This document shows positions 24,708-32,138 of a stretch of DNA of 35,216 bases, in pieces (the stretch's first letter is position 1; the number at the start of each line of letters is the position of its first letter). The stretch comes from Clostridia bacterium (lineage in GTDB: Bacteria > Bacillota_A > Clostridia > Christensenellales > Aristaeellaceae), in contig BNUH01000027.1 in NCBI GenBank assembly GCA_025997215.1, positions 1 to 35,216 on the forward strand, written 5' to 3'. Under the pieces are notes generated by a model, which was not told where the DNA came from, searched no databases, and was given only the letters and a program-made list of their open reading frames with translations. The translations under genes and the position numbers were made by a program.

Positions 24708-25922
24708 ATGTGGGATCAGAACGGGGACTATGCCAAGGATCCATTCCTGTCGCGGCCAATTGGGCCGCTGGGCATCATCGCCATGAGGGGCACCGAGGAA
24801 CTGGGCGCACTCATCAACAATTATCTGATCCGCTGGCGCGACGGCCAGGAAAACAAGAACGAGGAACTCTTCACATCACCAGGCTATGAACGCGACAGTT
24901 TTTTGGTGGAGGCCACGTGCCCCAGGTTTGGCACGGGCGAGGCAAAGGGGCTCATCCGCCAGTCCGTGCGCGGTTACGACCTATACATACTGTGCGACGT
25001 CGGCGCACACAACTGCACATTCAACATGTATGGCCAGCAGGTGCCCATGTCGCCGGACGACCATTACCAGGATTTGAAGCGCATAATAGCGGCTGCTGGC
25101 GGCAAGTGTAAACGCATAAACGTTATAATGCCCATGCTGTATGAAGGCCGGCAGCACAGACGCGCCAGCCGCGAATCCCTGGATTGCGCGCTGATGCTGC
25201 AGGAACTGGAGCATATGGGCGTGGCCAATATCATCACATTCGACGCGCACGATCCCAGGGTTCAAAACGCGGTGCCGCTGTGCGGATTCGAGAATATCAT
25301 GCCCTATTACCAGAACTTGAAAGCGCTGTGCCGCACCGAAAAGGATCTCATCATCGACAAGGATCACCTGATGATCATATCACCCGATGAAGGCGCGATG
25401 GGCCGGAATATGTATTACTCATCCGTATTGGCGCTGGATATAGGCATGTTCTACAAGCGGCGCGATTATACAGTGATAAGCAACGGCCGCAACCCGATCG
25501 TGGCGCATGAATACCTGGGCACCTGCGCCGAGGGTAAGGACGTGCTGATCACCGACGACATGATATCAACGGGCGACTCGATGATCGACGTGGCCAAGGA
25601 GCTGAAGATCCGGCGCGCACGCCGGATATTCGTGGCGGCGACATTCGCGTATTTCACCAATGGCATCGAGGTATTCGACAAGGCGTACAAGGACGGCCTG
25701 ATATCGCGGCTGCTCGCGACGAACCTGACCTACCTGCCGCCCGAACTGCGCAGCGCGCCGTGGTTCACACTGGTAGACATGAGCAAATATATGTCGTATG
25801 TCGTGGCCATACTCAACCACGATCGGTCGCTGAATAATCTGCTCAATCCGGTGGGCAGGATTCAAAAGCTGATCGCGGATTATCATCAGATGCAAGCTAA
25901 GGCAGGCATGCGGATGTTTTAA
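24708..25922 (+). CDS. ribose-phosphate pyrophosphokinase-like protein
   Basis: A 404-residue protein of the PRPP synthetase family. It has FDAHDPRVQNAVPL (about residues 182-195) and the PRPP-binding loop VLITDDMISTGDSMIDVAKEL (about 281-301). It is longer than standard Prs (about 315) because of an N-terminal extension and a C-terminal helix, so it belongs to the long variant group whose enzymatic role is less certain. The ATG at 24708 has GAGGTGG upstream. It could supply PRPP for nucleotide synthesis or be regulatory. Follows rimI closely on the same strand. Confidence 0.85.
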   Translation: MWDQNGDYAKDPFLSRPIGPLGIIAMRGTEELGALINNYLIRWRDGQENKNEELFTSPGYERDSFLVEATCPRFGTGEAKGLIRQSVRGYDLYILCDVGAHNCTFNMYGQQVPMSPDDHYQDLKRIIAAAGGKCKRINVIMPMLYEGRQHRRASRESLDCALMLQELEHMGVANIITFDAHDPRVQNAVPLCGFENIMPYYQNLKALCRTEKDLIIDKDHLMIISPDEGAMGRNMYYSSVLALDIGMFYKRRDYTVISNGRNPIVAHEYLGTCAEGKDVLITDDMISTGDSMIDVAKELKIRRARRIFVAATFAYFTNGIEVFDKAYKDGLISRLLATNLTYLPPELRSAPWFTLVDMSKYMSYVVAILNHDRSLNNLLNPVGRIQKLIADYHQMQAKAGMRMF

Positions 25923-25977
25923 TCGGCGGCGGTCCGGCATATGCTCCCCTATAGCTATGGGATGGGGGGCGAAGCAT

Positions 25978-26472
25978 ATGCCGGAACGTCCTTACGACCG
26001 TGATGCGGCGGTCAAATACGCCAAACAGTGGGCCTTGAGGCGCAATCCGGAGTACGCCGCGTTTGACAATGTGGGCGGAGACTGCACCAACTTCGCGTCG
26101 CAGTGCGTATTTTCAGGCGCGGGTGTGATGAATTTTACGCCGGACGTGGGCTGGTTCTATCAGTCGTATAGACAGCGCAGCGCGCCATGGAGCGGCGTGG
26201 CATATCTATACCAATTTTTGACAAACAATCATGGGCCGGGGCCTTATGGCCGGAACCTGCCGCTATTCATGGCCGAACCGGGGGATATCGTGCAGCTGAA
26301 CCTTGACGGCCAGAAGTTCGAGCACTCGACCGTCGTGTTAAGCGTCGGCGACCCACCGTCGCCCGAGACGGTCACGGTAGCCGCGCACAGCCATGATACC
26401 GATGGCAAATTGCTGGTGGATTATGACTACCAGGCGTTTAGGCTGATCCATATTGACGGCGTGAGGCAGTGA
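25978..26472 (+). CDS. amidase-domain protein (Amidase_6-like)
   Basis: A 164-residue protein with the Amidase_6 core: YDRDAAVKYAKQWALRRNPEY, then GGDCTNFASQC (about residues 37-47, catalytic Cys), a W-Y-Q/Y-R segment, PGDIVQLNL and a late catalytic His in VAAHSHD. I set the start at 25978 because GGGGGG precedes that ATG; an in-frame ATG at 25957 is possible. No signal peptide, unlike secreted cell-wall amidases; related proteins occur in spore-formers. Likely a cysteine hydrolase of peptidoglycan or peptide, location unclear. Converges with the MutS-like gene. Confidence 0.82.
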   Translation: MPERPYDRDAAVKYAKQWALRRNPEYAAFDNVGGDCTNFASQCVFSGAGVMNFTPDVGWFYQSYRQRSAPWSGVAYLYQFLTNNHGPGPYGRNLPLFMAEPGDIVQLNLDGQKFEHSTVVLSVGDPPSPETVTVAAHSHDTDGKLLVDYDYQAFRLIHIDGVRQ

Positions 26473-26496
26473 ACAGGCAAACAATATTTTTTCTTA

Positions 26497-28140
26497 CTAA
26501 AACGCTCGCCATACGCCGGATTCGATGAAACGCGCGGCGGTATCCTCAGCGGACGACACGACCTGCGCCGGGAAATCCATCCGCTCCAGCAGCTTGATAG
26601 CATTGCGGGTATTGCTTGCACCATCCATCAACTTGTATGAAAACGTCATCCCTTCAGGCGTTATATCTTCTGTGAAATGGTATTGACGGTACATGGGGAG
26701 CAGCTGGGTTAATTCAATATCATGCGTGGCTGCCAGGCATAATACATTCTGTCCGGCGAGATAGGTCAGCAAGGCCGTCGACGAGGCGATTCTTTCTATA
26801 GTATTGGTGCCCCGCAGTATCTCGTCTATAAAACATAAGGTTGGGATGTCTTGACGCAGTGACGACAAGATGCGCCGCAAACTTTTGATCTCGACAATGA
26901 AATAGCTCTCGCCGCTGACGACGTCGTCGCGCAGCGCCATAGAGCTTAACACTTGCGCGCGGGGCATGGCGAAGCGTTCAGCCCAGCAGGTGCAGATGGT
27001 CTGCGCGAAGATGGCGTTCACCGCGAGCGCCTTCGTGAAGGTGGACTTGCCGGACGCATTCGATCCGGTCAGCAGCGAATTCTCATTCCAGTTGATATCG
27101 TTCCTGATTGGATTTTTTATCAATGGATGGGCTAAACCCACAGCGGTGACGGCATTATCGCGCGTGAACTCCGGCTGCGAATACACGTCGAGCGACGCGC
27201 GGACGGACGCTATGGCGATGCAGGAATCTATCTCACCGACCAATTCATACAAACGGATGACATCATCATTATATTTGCTAATAAACGCGGCCAGCCTGGA
27301 TAAGCTGATGATATCCAGCAGGAACGCGATTCTTATGTATACGGTTATAAAGTCCATGGGGTTTGAGCTGGACATCGCGTATAGCGCGTTCCAGCGGGCG
27401 ATGGGTTTGAGTTTGCGGCATAGGCCGCGTAATTCGTCGGACACATCGTCCAACGTGACTTTTTGCATACGGTTTGCGCAATTAAGCACGCGTGACAGGT
27501 GGCGGATAGCGTGGTATTCGGGCATCCATTCCGCCTGGGAGCGGTAGAATACGACGACATTCACCGCGAATGATACGGCTATGCCCAGCAGCAGCGATGG
27601 TATAAAGATTCCGGCGGCCAAAAATGCGATGGGCAATGACGCCAATGCGTAGTACATCCAGGCATGATTCGGCTGTTTCCGCGAGGGATTCGACATAAAT
27701 TCCACCGCGCCGTGATAACGATCCTTGCCTATCCTGCTAAGCAACAGCTGCAGCTTTATGCGGGTGTCGGCGTCGTCGCCTAGTGTTTTTATCAAACTGC
27801 TGCGGCGCGATAATGTTTCATCACTAACGCCGATATTTCGGAGGATGGAGTAAAGGGTTTCTTCGCCTGTGCTGCTGTGGGTTCGGTTTAGGTATTGGAA
27901 AACTGCGTCCATGTTTAGGTCGTTCCAGGTTGTATCGTCCACTGTGATGCGTGATCCCTGTGTATTGTTTTGTTTACGATAGAAGAGCGCTACATCCTCT
28001 ATTTCGTCGTTGCTCAAGGATGAAGCGGAATCCCGCGCGGCCCAGGCTTTATTTAGCTGATTGGCCAACTTTGTCCGGCGGTGCCTTGTGGACAATATTG
28101 CTAGCGCAATCACAGCGGCTAGGATTATTCCTTCTAGCAT
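26497..28140 (-). CDS. membrane-associated MutS-like ATPase
   Basis: A 547-residue protein with a MutS-type ATPase domain: Walker A TGSNASGKST (about residues 363-372), ALRDDVVSGESYFIVEIKSL, Walker B TLCFIDEILRGTNTIER (about 435-451) and ATHDIEL. Unlike mismatch-repair MutS it lacks the mismatch-recognition domain and starts with a membrane helix (residues 2-17) plus two more around 180-210. Such proteins are common in Firmicutes; function is unknown, and mismatch repair is not implied. AAGGAG stands 6 nt before ATG 28140. Ends tail to tail with the amidase gene. Confidence 0.85.
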   Translation of the reverse strand: MLEGIILAAVIALAILSTRHRRTKLANQLNKAWAARDSASSLSNDEIEDVALFYRKQNNTQGSRITVDDTTWNDLNMDAVFQYLNRTHSSTGEETLYSILRNIGVSDETLSRRSSLIKTLGDDADTRIKLQLLLSRIGKDRYHGAVEFMSNPSRKQPNHAWMYYALASLPIAFLAAGIFIPSLLLGIAVSFAVNVVVFYRSQAEWMPEYHAIRHLSRVLNCANRMQKVTLDDVSDELRGLCRKLKPIARWNALYAMSSSNPMDFITVYIRIAFLLDIISLSRLAAFISKYNDDVIRLYELVGEIDSCIAIASVRASLDVYSQPEFTRDNAVTAVGLAHPLIKNPIRNDINWNENSLLTGSNASGKSTFTKALAVNAIFAQTICTCWAERFAMPRAQVLSSMALRDDVVSGESYFIVEIKSLRRILSSLRQDIPTLCFIDEILRGTNTIERIASSTALLTYLAGQNVLCLAATHDIELTQLLPMYRQYHFTEDITPEGMTFSYKLMDGASNTRNAIKLLERMDFPAQVVSSAEDTAARFIESGVWRAF

Positions 28141-28211
28141 TTTTTTCTCCTTTTTGCTTAACTCACAATATCAATCGACCAATATTACCATTTATTACTA
28201 AGAAATTCAAG

Positions 28212-28268
28212 CCCTTCCGAGGGTTGGGTTCCTCCTCTGCGGAGGGACTGCCCCAACTGCGGTTGGGG
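28212..28268. repeat. array of three short hairpins
   Basis: CCCT-TCCG-AGGG (28212-28223), CCTCC-TCTGC-GGAGG (28231-28245) and CCCCAAC-TGCG-GTTGGGG (28251-28268). A fourth hairpin with a complementary tetraloop CGCA occurs at 28973-28990. Confidence 0.8.
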
Positions 28269-28272
28269 ACTT

Positions 28273-28348
28273 GTTACTTTTCCCGTCCGTGGGAAAAGTA
28301 ACCAAAAGGACGGCCAGAGAGGGAGGGCACTGTGCCCTCCCTCTCTGG
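28273..28348 (-). repeat. dispersed palindromic module, copy 2 (inverted)
   Basis: GTTACTTTTCCC (28273-28284) / GGGAAAAGTAAC (28291-28302), then CAAAAGGACGGCC and the palindrome with 17-nt arms CCAGAGAGGGAGGGCAC (28314-28330) / GTGCCCTCCCTCTCTGG (28332-28348) around a single T. Reverse complement of the module at 12111-12166, with the palindrome complete here. Confidence 0.9.
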
Positions 28349-28763
28349 ACTCTCTCTCCTCAATGTTGGCTCCGCTCATTGGTCTATGACCAACGTTCAA
28401 TTGAGTTACAAGCACAGTATTGCAAGATTCTTGTGGCTTCGTGGCGAGGTAGTCTCATTGGCGAGGCTTGCTGTCATCATATTGTTTACATACTTGCCTC
28501 GATGATCTAAAGCTGGTGGTGGGGGTCTGTTATGATTACGTATTGTTTATGTAAGTACTCTTTGATCCGGAGTTAGTAGCTGAGGAATATTATGATTTTA
28601 TTATGATGATAACAAGCCTCGCCAGTACGACTACCTCGCCGCGAAGCCACGAGAACCTTGCAATACTGTGCCTGTAACTCAATTGAACGTTGGTCATAGA
28701 CCAACCAGCGGAGCCAACATTGAGGAGGGAGAGTCCAGAGAGGGAGGGCACAGTGCCCTCCCT
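28316..28763. repeat. large inverted repeat, arms of about 163 bp
   Basis: 28316-28480 and 28603-28763 are reverse complements at roughly 90% identity, separated by 122 bp. Shared landmarks include GAGGGAGGGCAC, CTCAATGTTGGCTCCGCT, GACCAACGTTCAATTGAGTT and GGCGAGGCTTG. Both arms are free of a coding frame. Confidence 0.9.
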
Positions 28764-28770
28764 CTATACT

Positions 28771-28919
28771 ATTTCCCGCTAAAAATGCACCAAGATTCGC
28801 GATGGATTTTCGTCGCTCGCTATGGCGAGGTAAGGAGGCGGACTGGAGGTCCGCTGACTGGACGAGCCGACGCGAGCGGCGAAAAGACTCGCGAAGATGG
28901 TGCGTTTTTTGCGGGAAAT
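28771..28919. repeat. second inverted repeat, arms of about 48 bp
   Basis: ATTTCCCGC...GTCGCTCGC (28771-28820) is the imperfect reverse complement of GCGAGCGGC...GCGGGAAAT (28872-28919). The centre holds a smaller palindrome GCGGAC-TGGAG-GTCCGC. Confidence 0.85.
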
Positions 28920-28926
28920 TGTATAG

Positions 28927-28968
28927 GCCGTCCTTTTGGTTACTTTTCCCACGGACGGGAAAAGTAAC
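28927..28968 (+). repeat. dispersed palindromic module, copy 3
   Basis: GGCCGTCCTTTTG followed by GTTACTTTTCCC (28939-28950), loop ACGGAC, GGGAAAAGTAAC (28957-28968). Identical in this stretch to copy 1 at 12.1 kb and inverted relative to copy 2. Confidence 0.9.
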
Positions 28969-28972
28969 AAGT

Positions 28973-28990
28973 CCCTCACCGCAGTGAGGG
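28973..28990 (-). terminator. hairpin downstream of glnN, possible terminator
   Basis: CCCTCAC (28973-28979) / GTGAGGG (28984-28990) with a CGCA tetraloop lies 21 bp past the glnN stop. On the minus strand it is followed by a moderately T-rich stretch, so it could end glnN transcripts. Confidence 0.5.
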
Positions 28991-29011
28991 CAATCGAACC
29001 CAGTTTAGTTG

Positions 29012-31090
29012 CTAAACACTGAAAAGTAAATCCCCATATGTCGGGAATGGCCAGTACTCCTTCGCAGTCCATACCTCCAACTCATCAGCAGCCGCGCGTA
29101 ACGCCTGCATCGCCGGGAACACCACTCCGCTGTAATACAACCCCTGCGCGGCAGTGTCCGAGGATTCCTCGCCCAGTTTTGATTCAAGCTCAAGAATCTT
29201 CGTGTACAGCGTCGCGTTGAGCGCTGATATTTTGTTGATCAGCGAGGCTTCAGGCTCGAGCGTGATGCCTTCGATGGCCTTCTTGGATTCGGCGCGCGCC
29301 AGCAGTTCACTTAAGTATGCGCCGGACGCGGGCAGGATCAGCTTGCGCGCTATCTCCAGCGTTGTCAGCGCCTCGATGGAGAGCGTCTTGATGTAGCTTT
29401 CCAGCATGATCTCGTAACGCGAGTGCACCTCGACGGGCGTTAGCACGTGATGCTTTTCGAATAGCGCCACGTTCTCATCATGCACGAAGTATGGCAGCGC
29501 GTCAGCGGTATGCTTGAAGTTGAACAGTCCGCGCCTTTGCGCCTCATCTTCCCAATCCTTGGTGTAGTTATTGCCGTTGAATATAACCCGCTTGTGCTCC
29601 TGCACCGTCTTGCGGATCAATTCGTTCAGCGCGTGAGTGAAGTTCACCGAACCCTCCAGAGCATCGGCAAACTCGGACAGCGTTTCGGCAACGATGGTAT
29701 TCAGTACGATATTCGGATCCGCAATGGAGGCCGACGAACCCACCATGCGGAATTCAAACTTATTCCCCGTGAACGCGAACGGCGATGTCCGGTTGCGGTC
29801 CGTCGAATCCTTTGGGAAGCGCGGCAGCACGTCCACGCCGATCTCCATGTTGTGCTTTTCCTTTTGCGAATAAGCGCTGCCCTTGTCGATGGATTCGATG
29901 ACAGCGGTCAGTTCCTCGCCAAGGAATATGGAGACGATGGCCGGCGGCGCTTCGTTCGCGCCTAACCGATGGTCGTTGCCCGCCGTCGCAACCGACACGC
30001 GCAGGAGGCCTTGGTACTTATCCACTGCCTTGATCACCGCGCACAAGAACAGCAGGAATTGCGCGTTCTCGCGCGGCGTGTCGCCTGGCTCGAGCAGGTT
30101 GTCGCCTGTGTCCGTCGCCATCGACCAGTTGTTATGCTTGCCCGAACCATTCACCCCGGCGAATGGCTTCTCATGGAGCAGACACGCCAGGCCGTGCTTG
30201 TCGGCGACCTTACGCATGACCTCCATGGTCAGCTGGTTGTGATCGCATGCTATATTGGTTGTGGCGAATATGGGCGCTAACTCATGCTGCGCAGGCGCGA
30301 CTTCGTTGTGACGCGTCTTGCTGGCTACGCCCAGCTGCCACAGATACTCATCCAAATCCTGCATGAACGCGGCAACGCGCGGCTTTATCGAGCCGAAGTA
30401 ATGATCCTCCAACTCCTGGCCCTTGGGCGGTTTCGCGCCGAACAGCGTCCGGCCGCAGTACACCAGGTCGCGCCGTTCCAGGAACATTTCCTTATCAATG
30501 AGGAAGTATTCCTGCTCGCTGCCCACTGTGGATGAGACGCGGCTCGCGTTCGTATCTCCAAATAGCCGCAGCACACGCAGCGCCTCGCGGTTCAACGCGT
30601 CCATGGAGCGCAGCAGCGGGGTTTTCTTGTCCAGCGCCTCGCCCGTGTACGAGCAGAACGCGGTCGGTATACACAGCGTATGCTCTTTTATGAATGCATA
30701 ACTGGTTGGATCCCATGCCGTATAGCCGCGCGCCTCGAACGTGGCCCGCAAGCCGCCGCTGGGGAAGCTGGACGCGTCCGGCTCGCCCTTAATCAATTCC
30801 TTACCGGAGAAATTCATGATCACGCCGCCGTCGCCCGTTGGCGAGATAAAGCTGTCGTGCTTCTCCGCCGTGATCCCCGTCATCGGCTGGAACCAGTGCG
30901 TGAAGTGGGTCGCGCCTAGCTCGACGGCCCAATCCTTCATGGCATTGGCGATCACGTTCGCGTCGGACAGCGTCAACGGCGTGCCCGTCTTGACGGAATG
31001 CTGGACGGATTTGTACACGTCGCGCGGCAGCCGCGTGCGCATTACCCGATCGTTGAATACTAACGAACCATATTCCTCGGCTACATTCAT
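29012..31090 (-). CDS. glnN: type III glutamine synthetase
   Basis: A 692-residue GSIII that makes glutamine from glutamate, ammonia and ATP. The N-terminal [16 protein letters not shown], the [13 protein letters not shown] block (about residues 265-277), [18 protein letters not shown] (about 313-330) and [13 protein letters not shown] (about 380-392) are GSIII signatures; the length matches this class rather than GlnA. Start placed at ATG 31090 (MNVAEEYG), which fits family starts and has GGGGAGG upstream; a longer frame from 31132 adds 14 unusual residues. Single gene with its own promoter at 31163-31191. Usually a response to nitrogen limitation, but no operator was recognised. Confidence 0.96.
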   Translation of the reverse strand: MNVAEEYGSLVFNDRVMRTRLPRDVYKSVQHSVKTGTPLTLSDANVIANAMKDWAVELGATHFTHWFQPMTGITAEKHDSFISPTGDGGVIMNFSGKELIKGEPDASSFPSGGLRATFEARGYTAWDPTSYAFIKEHTLCIPTAFCSYTGEALDKKTPLLRSMDALNREALRVLRLFGDTNASRVSSTVGSEQEYFLIDKEMFLERRDLVYCGRTLFGAKPPKGQELEDHYFGSIKPRVAAFMQDLDEYLWQLGVASKTRHNEVAPAQHELAPIFATTNIACDHNQLTMEVMRKVADKHGLACLLHEKPFAGVNGSGKHNNWSMATDTGDNLLEPGDTPRENAQFLLFLCAVIKAVDKYQGLLRVSVATAGNDHRLGANEAPPAIVSIFLGEELTAVIESIDKGSAYSQKEKHNMEIGVDVLPRFPKDSTDRNRTSPFAFTGNKFEFRMVGSSASIADPNIVLNTIVAETLSEFADALEGSVNFTHALNELIRKTVQEHKRVIFNGNNYTKDWEDEAQRRGLFNFKHTADALPYFVHDENVALFEKHHVLTPVEVHSRYEIMLESYIKTLSIEALTTLEIARKLILPASGAYLSELLARAESKKAIEGITLEPEASLINKISALNATLYTKILELESKLGEESSDTAAQGLYYSGVVFPAMQALRAAADELEVWTAKEYWPFPTYGDLLFSV

Positions 31091-31162
31091 AAAGCCCCGA
31101 TCCTCCCCGCTAAATCCTATTGGGAAAAGCAAATAACTGTTTATATTGCCTACGGTTGATTA

Positions 31163-31191
31163 GTATACCACACATGCGTTCGATAGTCAAT
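31163..31191 (-). promoter_or_regulatory. glnN promoter
   Basis: Minus-strand TTGACT (31191-31186), 17-bp spacer, TATACT (31168-31163), about 75 bp before the glnN start. Confidence 0.75.
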
Positions 31192-31202
31192 AAATGCAGG
31201 AT

Positions 31203-31227
31203 CACAAAGTAAAAAATTCACTTTGTG
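31203..31227. repeat. AT-rich hairpin between the TSUP gene and glnN
   Basis: CACAAAGT (31203-31210) / ACTTTGTG (31220-31227), 9-nt loop. It may mark the end of the TSUP transcript, although the T-run is in the loop and not after the stem. Confidence 0.5.
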
Positions 31228-31253
31228 CAAATGGACTAGCAAGGCCCCAGCTA

Positions 31254-32027
31254 TCACACATTCGCCGCCCTTACCCCCAATGTAACCAGTATCAGCGCCA
31301 ATACCACCGCTAACACGGCCTGGATCACCTTCGTGCCGCGCTTGATGGCCAGCCCCGCGCCTAGGAGGTTGCCCGCGATTGAGAATGCCGCCGCCGCCAG
31401 CCCCAGCCACCAATTGACATAGCCACCCAGCATGAAGCTGAATAGGCTCGAAACGCCGCTGGCCAGGTTGACGACCTTCGCCGAACCCGACGCGATCAGC
31501 GGCGTCATCCCCGCCACCCCTGAGAATAACAGTATCAGGAACGTGCCTGTCCCCGGCCCGATCATCCCGTCATAGAATCCCACAACCAACCCGATCGCGG
31601 CGTAAACAGGAATCTTCCACGCGCCTGGCTCAACCTCCCGCTGGAAATTCCCGCGCTTGGTCAGGAGAATCACGCATACGACGGGCAGCACGACCAGCAT
31701 GATCCGCAGAATCAACACCTCGTCGATGGCTTTTAACGCCTGCGCGCCTAGGAACGCACCGGGCAATGCCCCGACCGTCGCTATCAATGCCGGAACCCAG
31801 GCGATGTCGCCACCCTTAGCGTAACGCGCAACGGCGGCCACCGCGCCGATACTGGCGGAAACCTTGTTCGTTCCGGCGGCAAGTTTGGCCATCACGCCCG
31901 TCGACGTCCCGAACGCCAGGTAATACGCTGGCAGCGAGATAAGCCCGCCGCCGCCCGCTATCGAGTCGATGAACCCGGCGAGCATACACAGCGGGCATGC
32001 AATCAGGTAGGGTAATACAGCGGACAT
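31254..32027 (-). CDS. TSUP-family permease (TauE/SafE, YfcA-like)
   Basis: A 257-residue integral membrane protein with about eight helices. The conserved GFIDSIAGGGGLISLPA (about residues 18-34) and the second half-repeat VGFYDGMIGPGTGTFLILLF (about 148-167) are the duplicated TSUP signatures. These proteins export or import small sulfur- or carbon-containing anions such as sulfite, sulfolactate or sulfoacetate; the substrate cannot be told. RBS AGGAG 7 nt before ATG. Unrelated in family to the SafE/DsbD-like protein at 5180. Promoter at 32063-32091. Confidence 0.9.
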   Translation of the reverse strand: MSAVLPYLIACPLCMLAGFIDSIAGGGGLISLPAYYLAFGTSTGVMAKLAAGTNKVSASIGAVAAVARYAKGGDIAWVPALIATVGALPGAFLGAQALKAIDEVLILRIMLVVLPVVCVILLTKRGNFQREVEPGAWKIPVYAAIGLVVGFYDGMIGPGTGTFLILLFSGVAGMTPLIASGSAKVVNLASGVSSLFSFMLGGYVNWWLGLAAAAFSIAGNLLGAGLAIKRGTKVIQAVLAVVLALILVTLGVRAANV

Positions 32028-32062
32028 GGTTTCACTCCTGTTTAGCGTGAAAACTTCCTCGA

Positions 32063-32091
32063 ATTATACGCGCACGAGTAAACCTTTTCGA
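32063..32091 (-). promoter_or_regulatory. TSUP gene promoter
   Basis: Minus-strand TCGAAA (32091-32086), 17-bp spacer, perfect TATAAT (32068-32063). The -35 box is weak. Confidence 0.55.
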
Positions 32092-32138
32092 CACGAAACG
32101 CCCGCTTCCTTCAACCTCCCACCACTTCCAACAAAATT

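Larger units (their letters stand above)
28200..29000. other. non-coding region of nested palindromes
   Basis: No gene is supported in about 870 bp between the MutS-like gene and glnN; small frames here follow the palindromes and lack RBS. From left to right: three mini-hairpins (28212-28268), the GTTACTTTTCCC palindrome (28273-28302), a 17-bp-arm near-perfect palindrome (28314-28348), a 163-bp-arm inverted repeat (28316-28480 with 28603-28763), a second 48-bp-arm inverted repeat (28771-28820 with 28872-28919), another GTTACTTTTCCC palindrome (28939-28968) and a CCCTCAC hairpin (28973-28990). Several are listed separately. Confidence 0.85.

Noticed and set aside
26497..28140. DNA mismatch repair MutS
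   Set aside because: The ATPase domain is MutS-like but the mismatch-binding and connector domains are absent and the N-terminus is in the membrane.
28316..28763. CRISPR-like repeat array
   Set aside because: The repeats are inverted arms and not regularly spaced direct repeats with unique spacers; no cas gene is present.
28185..28970. Several short frames encoding peptides such as RPFGYFSHGREK in the palindromic region and at 12.1 kb
   Set aside because: They simply translate the repeated hairpin module, appear on both strands and have no ribosome binding sites.
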